Assembly: GCA_017992305.1 (NCBI GenBank)
Contig: JAGOOX010000003.1
Coordinates: 1-41,487, forward strand
DNA from: Minisyncoccota bacterium
GTDB lineage: Bacteria; Patescibacteriota; Minisyncoccia; Phycocordibacterales; UBA9973
Length of the DNA: 41,487 bases
Direction of reading: 5' to 3'
Positions 14,736-23,761 of this stretch are shown here, in pieces. A program made the translations under genes and the position numbers. Under the pieces are notes generated by a model that saw nothing but the letters and a program-made list of their open reading frames with translations, was not told the DNA's origin and ran no database searches. How positions within the stretch are numbered: position 1 is the stretch's first letter; each line of letters begins with the position of its first letter.

Positions 14736-14754
14736 TTGAAAAAAGAACATTATT

Positions 14755-15861
14755 ATGGATAAATATCTAGAAAAATATTATGGAAGCCTGGTATCTGCCA
14801 ATGGTTTTCAGTTTGGCTCGGAGGGTAAGGGGGCAATAGTTGAATATCTTGCACCGATTACTTCCGCAGCAGTACGCATTGGTGCACCAAATGCTGGCCA
14901 CACTGTATACTACAATGGATTGCCGTACGTCATGCGTCAAATTCCTTGCGCATGGATAAACCCATATGCAAAATTAATTATCGGAATTTCAGCAGTTATT
15001 AGCTTGCCGATCTTACAAAGTGAAATTGAAAAAATCAATAAGATTTTGCCAATAAAGCACAGATTATATGTTGACCCCAGGGCAATTGTTATTACTGACG
15101 ATCAAATCGCTAGAGAGATGTCAACCGGCCTGGCTGACCGTATTTCAAGCACGTCGGCCAAAGCAGGTCTAGGTATTGGTATGGCTATGAGTGATAAAGT
15201 ATTACGCAGTGAACACTGTTTGTTTGCCAAAGACGTACCTGAATTGCAACAATACATGTGCGATACCGCTGACCTGATTAATGACATGCTCGAGCACGAT
15301 GAAATCGTCGCACTTGAAGGTTCACAAGGATTTGGCCTCAGTTTAGAGCATGGATACTTTCCATTTGTTACTAGTCGAGACACAACTACAATGGCTCTCT
15401 TTGCCGGTGTTGGAGTTAATCCATATGTATTTCATACCGAGGTTATTGGTGTGGTACGAACTTTCCCAATACGAGTAGGTGGGCCGAGTGGTATTTTTGA
15501 CTCAGATTCAAAAGAGGTAAGTTGGAATTATGTAAAAAGATTCTCGGGCTCAAAAAACGATTTGACTGAACGGACCTCGGTAACAAATTCAATTCGTCGG
15601 GTTGCAACATTCAGTTGGCAAGGTTTCGATCGTGCCTGCATGATTAATCGTCCGTCTGAAATTGCTTTAACTTTTGCTGACTACCTCGATGCACGGGCTT
15701 ATAATCAAGAAAATCTTTCAAAATTTCCAAAAATTGAAAATTTTATTGAAATACTAGAGCACCATTCAGGCGTACCGGTTGGACTGGTCAAAACTGGACC
15801 TCAAATTATGATCGATCGTGACACGTATCGTCGTTCGATGATGCGAAAAATGTGTTATTAA
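14755..15861 (+). CDS. PurZ-like / short-form adenylosuccinate synthetase family protein
   Basis: 368 residues of the PurA superfamily, which condenses IMP (PurA) or dGMP (phage PurZ) with aspartate. The P-loop reads FQFGSEGKG: the catalytic Asp of PurA (WGDEGKG) is Ser22, as in phage PurZ (FGSTGKG). The next motif is APNAGHT with His49 kept; PurA usually has NNAGHT. Further blocks: LEGSQGFGLSLEHG, YFPFVTSRDTTT, FPIRVGGPSG and GVPVGLVKTGP; the last resembles the compact archaeal PurA. The gene looks less A+T-rich than its neighbours and sits between a trxB relic and trxB, which suggests acquisition. Superfamily assignment is firm; 2-amino-adenylosuccinate synthesis is inference, and a divergent PurA remains possible. 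Confidence 0.75.
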   Translation: MDKYLEKYYGSLVSANGFQFGSEGKGAIVEYLAPITSAAVRIGAPNAGHTVYYNGLPYVMRQIPCAWINPYAKLIIGISAVISLPILQSEIEKINKILPIKHRLYVDPRAIVITDDQIAREMSTGLADRISSTSAKAGLGIGMAMSDKVLRSEHCLFAKDVPELQQYMCDTADLINDMLEHDEIVALEGSQGFGLSLEHGYFPFVTSRDTTTMALFAGVGVNPYVFHTEVIGVVRTFPIRVGGPSGIFDSDSKEVSWNYVKRFSGSKNDLTERTSVTNSIRRVATFSWQGFDRACMINRPSEIALTFADYLDARAYNQENLSKFPKIENFIEILEHHSGVPVGLVKTGPQIMIDRDTYRRSMMRKMCY

Positions 15862-15885
15862 AAAAGGCGCCCTAGGCGCCTTTTT
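15861..15885. terminator. Bidirectional intrinsic terminator
   Basis: AAAAAGGCGCC - CTA - GGCGCCTTTTT, perfect, between the convergent PurZ-like gene and trxB. Confidence 0.95.
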
Positions 15886-15900
15886 AGTTTCTGTATAAAA

Positions 15901-16839
15901 TTACTTTTGAGTTTGAAGCCACTGGTATATGTCTTCTAGTGCTTTAACGGCGTCGCCGGCTGCAATGTTGTTTTGGTGGTATAACACGTCTGTACAGTCA
16001 CCAGCGGCCCAAATACCGGCCTGTGAGGTCTTCATGGTCTTGTGGTCTATGATTATTTTATTGTGAGTATCAAGTTTAACTAAATCGCGAGCAATGCCAG
16101 TATTTGGTAATTGGCCAATTTCAATAAAGATGCCTTTAACGTCTAGTTTGACATCTTCATTGGTTACTGTATTTTTATAAATTAAACCACCAACAAATAC
16201 ATTGTCTTCGTCGCCTAATACTTCAACCGAAATGGCGTTTGGTATAATTTCAATTTTAGGGTTTTTGCGAACTGTTTCAAGCGTTATTTCGTCAGCCCTA
16301 AATTTGTCACTGCGGTTTAAAATGTAAACTTTTGAACAATAGGCTGACAGTTGTAGCGCCGATTCAAGCCCAGCATTACCACCACCAATAACTGCAACTG
16401 GCATGTCGGTAAAAAATGGGCCATCGCACGATGCACAATAGGTCAAACCTTTGTGTTCAAACATGTCAGCATTTTTAGCATCAAGTTTGCGGCGGTTGCT
16501 ACCTGCGGTAATTAAAACGGCCTTGGCATTTACTTGCTCGCCAGTTTCTAGGTTTACGGTGAATGTACCGTCTTCGTTTTTTATAATATTGGCAACTTTT
16601 TTAGCTTTTAAAATTTCAACAAATTCGCCGGCATATTCGCGCACATGAGCCTCGAGTGTTTTGGCAAGTTCAGCCCCGCTAATATGTGGTGTACCTATCC
16701 AGTTTTGAATGTCGTCTGACACGTTTGATTGACCGCCAAATTCATAAGCTATTAAAGCAGTTTTAATTTGTTTGCGAGCGGCGTAAACACCTGCCGCACA
16801 ACCCGCAGGGCCTCCACCAATGATTATTAGTTCATACAT
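15901..16839 (-). CDS. trxB: Thioredoxin-disulfide reductase
   Basis: FAD/NAD(P)H flavoprotein that reduces thioredoxin. 312 residues with the FAD-binding GGGPAGCAAGVYAARK at the N-terminus, the redox pair in YCASCDGPF, the second dinucleotide fold VIGGGNAGLESAL and the C-terminal AAGDCTD block. The start at 16839 (MYELIII) is chosen because TATAAT ends six bases before it; the longer frame upstream runs back into ftsZ and is not homologous. Monocistronic, with the ftsZ terminator upstream and a bidirectional terminator downstream. Confidence 0.95.
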   Translation of the reverse strand: MYELIIIGGGPAGCAAGVYAARKQIKTALIAYEFGGQSNVSDDIQNWIGTPHISGAELAKTLEAHVREYAGEFVEILKAKKVANIIKNEDGTFTVNLETGEQVNAKAVLITAGSNRRKLDAKNADMFEHKGLTYCASCDGPFFTDMPVAVIGGGNAGLESALQLSAYCSKVYILNRSDKFRADEITLETVRKNPKIEIIPNAISVEVLGDEDNVFVGGLIYKNTVTNEDVKLDVKGIFIEIGQLPNTGIARDLVKLDTHNKIIIDHKTMKTSQAGIWAAGDCTDVLYHQNNIAAGDAVKALEDIYQWLQTQK

Positions 16840-16870
16840 AAAGTTATTATATCGTAAGTTATAGAAAAAT

Positions 16871-16899
16871 AAAAATAGCCCCCACTGGGAGCTATTTTT
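16871..16899 (-). terminator. ftsZ terminator
   Basis: AAAAATAGC/GCTATTTTT with an inner CCC/GGG pair, U-run on the minus strand, 8 bases after the ftsZ stop. Confidence 0.85.
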
Positions 16900-16906
16900 A
16901 AAGGTA

Positions 16907-18139
16907 TTATTTCTTTTGTCTTCGTAGAAACGCTGGTACTGCCGAGAAGTCGTCGCCATTGTCTTCGTCTTCATCTTCGTCAGGCATTTCGATGTCAGAT
17001 TCAACACGTTTTAGGTAATCGTTTTGAGGTTGAGGTTCAGCCACCACCATACCATCACTTGGTTTGCGTGATGAGAACAGTCCACCAATACCACTGTTTG
17101 CGTTTTGAACTGGTTGTGGTTGGTTAGTTGATTGGTTGATCGACTGATTAATCGAAACCCCAAATGAAGTTTTTCGATTTGTATCGGTAGGGAAGCCAGT
17201 TGCAATAACGGTAATTTTGACCTCGCCTTTTTTCAAACGGTCATCATGTGACATACCAAATATAACTTTGGCGTCGCGGTCGATGTTATCAGTTACTAGG
17301 TTTGCAGCTTCGTGAACTTCTAGTATACCTAGGTCATCACCACCACATACGTTTATCAATACACCACGTGCGCCATTGATTGAAATGTCCAGTAATGGTG
17401 AATTAATAGCATCCATAGCTGCTTTTTTAGCACGGTCTTCACCTGCGGCAATACCAACACCCATAATAGCGCTACCTGCGTCTTGTAAAATTGCACGAAT
17501 ATCGGCAAAGTCAACGTTCATGTTACCAGGCATTGTTATAAGGTCTGAAATACCTTCAACGGCTTGGCTTAAAACTTTGTCACACATTGCAAATGCGTCT
17601 TTGAAACTAGTGTCTTTTGAAGCAATGCTTAATAGGCGGTCGTTAGGGATCACAATAATTGCATCAACTTCGCCGGCTAGTTCTTCAAGACCAGCTTCGG
17701 CTAAACGCATACGTTGATTACCTTCAAATGAAAATGGTTTTGTAACAACACTAATAGTTAGTATGCCTTGTTCTTTGGCAAGTTTTGCGACAACGGGCGC
17801 AGCACCTGTACCAGTACCGCCACCCATACCACCAGCAATAAATACCATGTCGGCACCTTTGATAGAGTCTTGAATTTCGGCTTTGGTTTCTTCGGCGGCA
17901 AGGTGACCGATTTCAGGATTCATACCAGCACCCAAACCTTTGGTTAAGTTTTTACCAATGTGAATTTTTTTATCAGCTAATGAATTATGTAAATCTTGCG
18001 TGTCAGTATTCATGGCAATGAACTCGACACCTTTGATGTCAGATTCAATCATGTGGTTAATAGCGTTTTTGCCTGAACCACCAATACCGATGACTTTAAT
18101 GCGAGCGAATGTTTCTATGTCGGGACTTATTTTGGCCAT
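16907..18139 (-). CDS. ftsZ: Cell-division tubulin FtsZ
   Basis: GTPase that polymerises into the division ring. 410 residues: N-terminal [15 protein letters not shown], tubulin signature [17 protein letters not shown]7-loop region [11 protein letters not shown], then a Gln/Asn-rich linker and an acidic stretch ([13 protein letters not shown]). The C-terminal peptide [11 protein letters not shown] is the site that binds FtsA and other partners. The gene follows ftsA by 60 bases on the same strand, the usual division-gene order. Confidence 0.98.
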   Translation of the reverse strand: MAKISPDIETFARIKVIGIGGSGKNAINHMIESDIKGVEFIAMNTDTQDLHNSLADKKIHIGKNLTKGLGAGMNPEIGHLAAEETKAEIQDSIKGADMVFIAGGMGGGTGTGAAPVVAKLAKEQGILTISVVTKPFSFEGNQRMRLAEAGLEELAGEVDAIIVIPNDRLLSIASKDTSFKDAFAMCDKVLSQAVEGISDLITMPGNMNVDFADIRAILQDAGSAIMGVGIAAGEDRAKKAAMDAINSPLLDISINGARGVLINVCGGDDLGILEVHEAANLVTDNIDRDAKVIFGMSHDDRLKKGEVKITVIATGFPTDTNRKTSFGVSINQSINQSTNQPQPVQNANSGIGGLFSSRKPSDGMVVAEPQPQNDYLKRVESDIEMPDEDEDEDNGDDFSAVPAFLRRQKK

Positions 18140-18199
18140 ATATTAATTGGTGTAAATAATAATTATTGTTTATAAGTAAAAATTAGCACGAAGGGGGAT

Positions 18200-19363
18200 T
18201 TAGGGCAAGAGCTGGTGCAAAAGGTTCTTCCATGCTTTTTTGATGCTAGATAGGGCATTTTCGTCTTTCTGCTCTTGTATTTCAAGCTCATTTTCAGATT
18301 GTAGGTTATTATTGATCAAACCATAAGCCGTATACCACGACGAATCTGGCAGTTCGGCAAGGGGGCCAGAGGTTTCAGTTATGACTTTGGCGGGCAATCG
18401 CATGACTTCTTTGGCAAAAGCCTCGATTCCGTTAATTAATGAACCACGGCCAACAATTAAAACTCCAGCTGGTAATAAACCGCTACGTTTTATTTTTTTC
18501 AACTGACTATCACTAAGTTCAAAAAAATCAATTACGCGGGCAAAAATAATGTCTTCTAATTTTTTGCGCGAAATATTTGGTTGTAATGTGCCTAGTTTAA
18601 CTTGTTCAGCTTCGTCAAAATCAATTTTTAAACCTAGTGCAATGTCTTTGGTAATATCATCTGAACCAATTGGTAATACAAAAACTGAGATTGGTAAATT
18701 GTTTTCGTACACTGCAACCGAAACTGTTTCAGCCCCAATGTCGATAACGCCAACACCCATGCTTTTTTGTTTGGCATTTAATACGGCCGATGCGGTCGCA
18801 AGTGGCGATGCAATAATATCTAATACCTCAATACCTGACTTGCTAACGACTGATAAAATAGAGTCTAAGTGTTGCTTCATGGCGGTTACAAAAAATATTT
18901 TAACCTCTAATTTTATGCCTTTTAAACCAATTGGGGTGCCTAGTATTTGGTTGCCATCAAGGTAATACTCTAATGCAATGCGGTGTATTATGCGACGGTT
19001 TTCAAGATTTATGTTTAGTTCGCCATCGTTTAACGCGCTTAGGACATCGGCTTCGCTAACTAAACTATCGGCGCGTGAAATTATTGATTGACCAACACCG
19101 TATGTTGATGCTAAACCTACACCCGAAAAGCCAATAACGGCCGAATTAATTTTTGAGCCAATTTTGTTTTCGCATAGTTCCTTGCACGACATTATAGCCT
19201 TTTTAACAAGGTTGGGTTCAATAATATAGCCTTGTTTCATGCCATCGGTTTGAGCCTCGGCCAATGCTACAATTTGTTCAGGAGATTTTTTGTCGGGTCG
19301 GCCAAACACAAGCATCCGCAAAGAGCTTGAGCCAATATCAATACTGGTGCGAATGTTTCTCAT
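18200..19363 (-). CDS. ftsA: Cell-division actin-like protein FtsA
   Basis: Tethers FtsZ to the membrane. 387 residues of the actin/Hsp70 fold: SIDIGSSSLRMLVFG at the start, VGVIDIGAETVSVAVYE (phosphate 2) and ADILIVGRG-like adenosine motif as GVLIVGRGSLING. The C-terminus (ALSSIKKAWKNLLHQLLP) is the amphipathic membrane-targeting helix expected for FtsA. A TATAAT ends ten bases before the ATG. Upstream of ftsZ in the same orientation. Confidence 0.95.
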   Translation of the reverse strand: MRNIRTSIDIGSSSLRMLVFGRPDKKSPEQIVALAEAQTDGMKQGYIIEPNLVKKAIMSCKELCENKIGSKINSAVIGFSGVGLASTYGVGQSIISRADSLVSEADVLSALNDGELNINLENRRIIHRIALEYYLDGNQILGTPIGLKGIKLEVKIFFVTAMKQHLDSILSVVSKSGIEVLDIIASPLATASAVLNAKQKSMGVGVIDIGAETVSVAVYENNLPISVFVLPIGSDDITKDIALGLKIDFDEAEQVKLGTLQPNISRKKLEDIIFARVIDFFELSDSQLKKIKRSGLLPAGVLIVGRGSLINGIEAFAKEVMRLPAKVITETSGPLAELPDSSWYTAYGLINNNLQSENELEIQEQKDENALSSIKKAWKNLLHQLLP

Positions 19364-19429
19364 TTATCTTTATATTATAGCTTATTTTGCAATAAACTTT
19401 AAATGTTTATAACTTAAAGTATTTATTAA

Positions 19430-19840
19430 CTAGATTTTATAGCCAAATTGATTTAGAAATTTTTCCTCAAGTTTTTCCATTTTGTCGCCATGGTCCAACC
19501 CTTTTAGGTGCAACATTGAATGTATTATTATGTATGCGCTGTAATCAAGTAGTTTTGATTTGTTTTTTAAAGCTTGTTTTTGTATAACAATTGGGCACAA
19601 AATAATTTCGCCTGAATTTTTTTCATAAACAAATGATAACGTGTTTGGTGTATAGGTTTTTTGGCGAGTTTCGATATTTATTTTTTTAGCAGTGTGGGTG
19701 CCAACAATCGCAATTGATAGGTCGTATTTTTTACCCAAAATAGCGTCTTTTAGTTTTAAAACATCAACAAAAGGCAAGATTTTAATCTTGCCTTTTGTTT
19801 GGTTTGTTATTGAAAGAAATTCATTAACCATTTCGCTCAT
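19430..19840 (-). CDS. ybeY: Endoribonuclease YbeY
   Basis: Zinc-dependent RNase in 16S rRNA maturation and ribosome quality control. 136 residues with the metal motif HSMLHLKGLDH (HxxxHxxGxDH). The start at 19840 (MSEMVNEF) is one base after the rpsU stop; the longer frame would overlap rpsU by 35 bases. Its position directly behind a ribosomal-protein gene fits its role. Confidence 0.93.
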   Translation of the reverse strand: MSEMVNEFLSITNQTKGKIKILPFVDVLKLKDAILGKKYDLSIAIVGTHTAKKINIETRQKTYTPNTLSFVYEKNSGEIILCPIVIQKQALKNKSKLLDYSAYIIIHSMLHLKGLDHGDKMEKLEEKFLNQFGYKI

Positions 19841-19841
19841 A

Positions 19842-20069
19842 TTAAGCCATTTTACCAAGCTTTTTAAGTTTTTCAACTTCGTTGCGTCGGCTGATTTTCT
19901 TTAGTGCGATAGTTTTTAATGAAAGTTTGCTAGTTTTGCGTTTTGCGTAACGGCCACCTTTAACCTTGGGTATAATACCAGCTTCTTGCACCTTACGTGA
20001 AAAGCGTCGCAAAAGGCTACCGCCGTTCTCGTTTGGGTTCTTTGTTATTTCTACATTAGTCATTGCCAT
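19842..20069 (-). CDS. rpsU: Ribosomal protein bS21
   Basis: 75 residues, highly basic. NENGGSLLRRFSRKVQEAGI followed by KGGRYAKRKTSKLS is the bS21 pattern. S21 binds the 30S platform near the anti-Shine-Dalgarno. Tight coupling to ybeY downstream. Confidence 0.92.
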   Translation of the reverse strand: MAMTNVEITKNPNENGGSLLRRFSRKVQEAGIIPKVKGGRYAKRKTSKLSLKTIALKKISRRNEVEKLKKLGKMA

Positions 20070-20128
20070 AGGTTTTTATACTAACATACCCCGTAAAATT
20101 ATGCAATAAAAAAGCTTAAAAAAGGCAA

Positions 20129-22006
20129 TTAATTCAACCAATCGGTTTCGTTTATGTACACATCAAAGCTTTGGTCGGTTATTTGGTTTATTTTGGGTGC
20201 TATGATTTCAGCCCAAGTTTTTTGGTCATACAGTGCCTTGGCTATTAATACGGTTTGGCCACCAGTTTTGGTATAGGCGCTAATTTCAATATTTTTATCA
20301 ATTTCGCGTAGTAATTTTTTAGTTTTTTGAATGTCGGCTTCGTTAACCATTTTTTTAATACTTAATAAATAACCGTATGGTGGAAAGTTTAATTGCGCGC
20401 GGTCGCTTAATTCGTCTTCATAAAACATTTTTAAAGACCCGCGTTTAATTTCGGTAAATAAATATTCGTCTTTTAACCCAGTAATAATGTGTAATTTTTT
20501 GGTGGCAAAATCGTTGGCATTTAAAATAATTTCTAATATCTTTTCAGATATTCGATAGTTTGGTATACCAAACAATGAATCAATCGATGCAATAATTATG
20601 TTTTCAGGGTAATTTGTTATTTTGTTTAGTATGCGCTCAGGGCCGACCAAAATACCACTTGATTCGCCCCAGGCTTTTAAATTTTTTTTAATTTCGGTTA
20701 CGCCCGAGTCTTCGTTTAGGTAAAATATTTTTATTTCGGGGTAATTGGTTTTTATGGCCTCAATAATTCTTTCGCTGCCTATGCCAAATGGGCGTAAATT
20801 CCAACTGGTACATTTGGGGCATTTGGTGTCGGCGGGCATTGTATTTTTACACCTTGGGCAAACAAATTCGCGACCTGATATTGGGTTATTACTTTCGTTT
20901 GATTTGTTTTTGTCAGAATTATTTTTTGGTGCATTTTTTTCAATTAAACGCATTGGGGCATGGCAAACATTACAGGTTAGTGGGCTTTTGCAGTCGCCAC
21001 ATATAGTAATTGGGAACAAGCCTGATTTTGGCGAGAATATAAAAGTCCTTTCGGTGTCAGATTTAGCGATTATGGTTTTGGCTTCATTTGTAAACAACTC
21101 CCAATTGTTTTTGTCACGCAATGAAAAACTGATTTTATGGTTGTCGATTAAAAAGCGGGTATTTGATTCGCGATTGGGTTGCAGGGTTTTGTTTTTAGCT
21201 AATAAATATTGGTCAATATTTAGGTACGAACCCGCAATAATCGTTTTGGTTTTGCTAGCCATGGCAATTTTTGTAACCAATTCGTTATATGGTATGTGTG
21301 GGCGTTTGTTGTTTGTATAAAACCGGCTACCGCAATCGTCAATTATTAAAACATCGGCAAAAGGCATCAATGCAAAAGCATTTTTTATATTAGCAATTAA
21401 ACAAATTGATTTGCCGGCATTACAAAAATCTTTGAATAGTTTCGGTGTGTTTTGCCCACTTTCTAGGCCCAGTATTAAATGCTTTTCAATACCGGGTGCG
21501 ATAGTGTCAAAAATTTTGCGACCGATTGCTTTGGTAGGGGTTGCAATAATAATTAATTTTTTACCCGACAATGCTTCGCGTACTAGGCGCTTGTATAAAA
21601 TTAGTCTAGTTTCGCGCGGTTCATGTATATAGGTAATTGATTTTTGCGATAGTGATTCGGGCTCATAGTTTAACAGTGTTTCAATGCCTTCTTCGCCAAT
21701 TGCGTCGCCTAATATTTCGCTAATAGGTACGGCGTATTGTTTGCTAAATTCAATAATTTCGTTAACTAAATTTTCAGCATGGGGCATGTGGCCACGTACC
21801 GAGGTAATTTTTTTCAATTTAAAAGGCGCGCTTTTAATATCGCTTTTTTGTAATGCCAAAGATTCGCATTTTATAACCATGCCCATTACGTATCGTGAAC
21901 GTACAGGTACTGAAACAATTGTGCCAAGCGAAAGCTCCTTGGCGCTCCAAAACGACAATTCCTCGCGCAAACCTTTTTTAAATAGGGCTACCTCGACAAC
22001 ATACAT
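20129..22006 (-). CDS. priA: PriA-like primosomal protein with degenerate ATPase motifs
   Basis: 625 residues. The N-terminal DNA-binding domain (VVEVALFKKG, LGTIVSVPVRSRYVMGMV) and the zinc module (CGDC, CNVC, CPRC, CPKC) match PriA, the replication-restart helicase. The P-loop is not recognisable: where GVTGSGKT is expected the sequence is LVREALSGKKLIIIATPTKA, and the DEAH-like Walker B is LIIDDCGSRF. The C-terminal helicase half is still collinear (GIGSERIIEAIKTNYPEIKI, GILVGPERIL, DRAQLNFPPYGYLL). The protein may load the primosome without ATP-driven unwinding. The reading frame is intact, so it is not a pseudogene. Confidence 0.88.
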   Translation of the reverse strand: MYVVEVALFKKGLREELSFWSAKELSLGTIVSVPVRSRYVMGMVIKCESLALQKSDIKSAPFKLKKITSVRGHMPHAENLVNEIIEFSKQYAVPISEILGDAIGEEGIETLLNYEPESLSQKSITYIHEPRETRLILYKRLVREALSGKKLIIIATPTKAIGRKIFDTIAPGIEKHLILGLESGQNTPKLFKDFCNAGKSICLIANIKNAFALMPFADVLIIDDCGSRFYTNNKRPHIPYNELVTKIAMASKTKTIIAGSYLNIDQYLLAKNKTLQPNRESNTRFLIDNHKISFSLRDKNNWELFTNEAKTIIAKSDTERTFIFSPKSGLFPITICGDCKSPLTCNVCHAPMRLIEKNAPKNNSDKNKSNESNNPISGREFVCPRCKNTMPADTKCPKCTSWNLRPFGIGSERIIEAIKTNYPEIKIFYLNEDSGVTEIKKNLKAWGESSGILVGPERILNKITNYPENIIIASIDSLFGIPNYRISEKILEIILNANDFATKKLHIITGLKDEYLFTEIKRGSLKMFYEDELSDRAQLNFPPYGYLLSIKKMVNEADIQKTKKLLREIDKNIEISAYTKTGGQTVLIAKALYDQKTWAEIIAPKINQITDQSFDVYINETDWLN

Positions 22007-22073
22007 AATACAAGTTTAGCACAACTTAACTTAAGCTAGAAAAAACAGCATTTTTTTGATATACTGTGGCCAC

Positions 22074-23090
22074 ATGATATTTAAACGCTTACGATTGGGT
22101 ATTGATTTGGGCACGGCTAATACTCTGGTTTTTTTGCCAGGTGTTGGTATTGTCGTTGATGAACCTACAGTTGTGGCAATTTCAGAGCAAGATAAAAAGA
22201 TCTTGGCTGTTGGGGCCGAGGCCAAAGAGATGGTTGGCAAAACCCCCGAACATATCGTTGCGTACAGACCCATGCAAGACGGCGTTATAGCCGATTACAG
22301 GGCCACCGAGGCACTGTTACGGTATTTTATAAACAAGGCATTACCTAAATGGAACTTTTTAAAGCCTGATGTTTTAATTTCGGTACCTGCCGGTATTACA
22401 TCGGCTGAACGACGCGCGGTTATTGACGCAGCCATTCGTGCAGGTGCCAAAAACGCTTATGTAATGAAGGAGCCAATTTTGGCTGCCATCGGTGCTGGTA
22501 TACCAATTTACGAATCTAATAAAGGCCACGTTGTGGTTGATATTGGTGGTGGTACAACCGACGTTGCGGTTATATCGCTTGGTAGTATTGTTCACTGTTC
22601 ATCAGTCAAAGCCGCGGGCGATAAACTAGATGCCGCAATTATTGAATATGTAAAGAAAAAGTATGGCCTAGCTATTGGCGAACGCACCGCTGAAGAGATT
22701 AAAAAAACAATAACATCGGCAACGGTATTAAAAGACGAGCTTGAAATGACTATAAAAGGTCGCGACTATAACGAAGGCTTGCCTAAAAGCATTCAATTAA
22801 AAACTAATGAAATAGTCGTAGCAATTGATGAAGTATTAGAACAAATCATTGGCGCCATCAAGGTAGTCTTGGCTGAAACTCCACCTGAATTGGCTAGTGA
22901 CATAATGGATCACGGTATTATTTTAACCGGTGGTACATCGCAATTAATGAATTTAACAACGTTGATTGAAAACAAAACAGGTGTGCAAACACGTTTGGCC
23001 GATAACCCACTATATTGTGTGGTTACTGGTACCGGCGAGGCACTAATACACCTAGATTCATATAAAAAGGCACTAGGGTCGAAACATTAA
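22074..23090 (+). CDS. mreB: Rod-shape actin MreB
   Basis: Actin-like filament protein that guides cell-wall synthesis. 338 residues: RLGIDLGTANTLVFLPG (phosphate 1), VVDIGGGTTDVAVISLG (phosphate 2), HGIILTGGTSQL (adenosine), and the MreB-typical KPDVLISVPAGITSAERRAV. The ATG at 22074 is preferred to an upstream TTG because TATACT (22060-22065) ends eight bases before it, giving a leaderless mRNA. Divergent from priA; followed by the HolB-like gene. Confidence 0.97.
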   Translation: MIFKRLRLGIDLGTANTLVFLPGVGIVVDEPTVVAISEQDKKILAVGAEAKEMVGKTPEHIVAYRPMQDGVIADYRATEALLRYFINKALPKWNFLKPDVLISVPAGITSAERRAVIDAAIRAGAKNAYVMKEPILAAIGAGIPIYESNKGHVVVDIGGGTTDVAVISLGSIVHCSSVKAAGDKLDAAIIEYVKKKYGLAIGERTAEEIKKTITSATVLKDELEMTIKGRDYNEGLPKSIQLKTNEIVVAIDEVLEQIIGAIKVVLAETPPELASDIMDHGIILTGGTSQLMNLTTLIENKTGVQTRLADNPLYCVVTGTGEALIHLDSYKKALGSKH

Positions 23091-23121
23091 AAATTTATAA
23101 AGTAAAATTATAAATAAAAAC

Positions 23122-23697
23122 ATGCATGCTTATTTAATAATTACTGATAACAAGGATTTAGACATAAAAAGTATTGTGTCTAGTTTGTACGAACCTGTAC
23201 GAAGTCACTTTTTCTCAAAAATTAAAATTGACGACGTCAGGGGTTTGAGTAATTTTTTGCTAACTCGCGGGCAAGAAGCTCATGTTATATATTTTGATTC
23301 TTTTTTAGATATTGCCCAAAATGCATTTTTAAAAACACTCGAGGAACCGAACAATGAAAAGCAAATAATACTAGTTACAAAAAGCCGCGCCAACATATTA
23401 GATACGCTAATTTCACGCATGCAGGTTATTGATGTTAAAAATACAGCAATGGCCAAGAAGGGTAATTTCGTCGGGTTAAGTGTTATCGAAAGGCTAGAGG
23501 TAGTCAAAAAAATATTAGATTCTGAACATGACGACATTCGTCCCAATGCGCAAAAACTAATAAGCCAAATTTTAAATAATAATGGCGACAAATTGAACCC
23601 CGACCAAAAACAAACCTTGGCCGAATTGCACGACAATTTGTTCGAATCGGGTACTTCGGCCAAACAGGTGCTAGAATTTTTAGCCGTTACGCTGTAG
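23122..23697 (+). CDS. DNA polymerase III delta'-like protein, short form
   Basis: 191 residues. FDSFLDIAQNAFLKTLEEPN followed by IILVTKSRANILDTLISRMQ is the core of HolB/delta' clamp-loader subunits (sensor 1 with S-R-M-Q). No P-loop is present, as in delta', and most of domain II and all of domain III of the usual 330-residue protein are missing. It would take part in clamp loading, but such a short form may have altered partners. A TATAAA ends seven bases before the ATG. Confidence 0.82.
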   Translation: MHAYLIITDNKDLDIKSIVSSLYEPVRSHFFSKIKIDDVRGLSNFLLTRGQEAHVIYFDSFLDIAQNAFLKTLEEPNNEKQIILVTKSRANILDTLISRMQVIDVKNTAMAKKGNFVGLSVIERLEVVKKILDSEHDDIRPNAQKLISQILNNNGDKLNPDQKQTLAELHDNLFESGTSAKQVLEFLAVTL

Positions 23698-23761
23698 TCA
23701 TTTAAAAAATACTGACTTTGTAGTACTTATTTTTAATATTTTATGTTAGAATACACAACAT

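Noticed and set aside
14755-15861. Calling the gene ordinary purA
   Set aside because: The catalytic Asp of WGDEGKG is replaced by Ser and the second motif is PNAGHT rather than NNAGHT, so purA would overstate the evidence.
20129-22006. Treating priA as a pseudogene because the P-loop is missing
   Set aside because: The 625-codon frame is uninterrupted, all zinc cysteines are kept and the C-terminal half is collinear with PriA.
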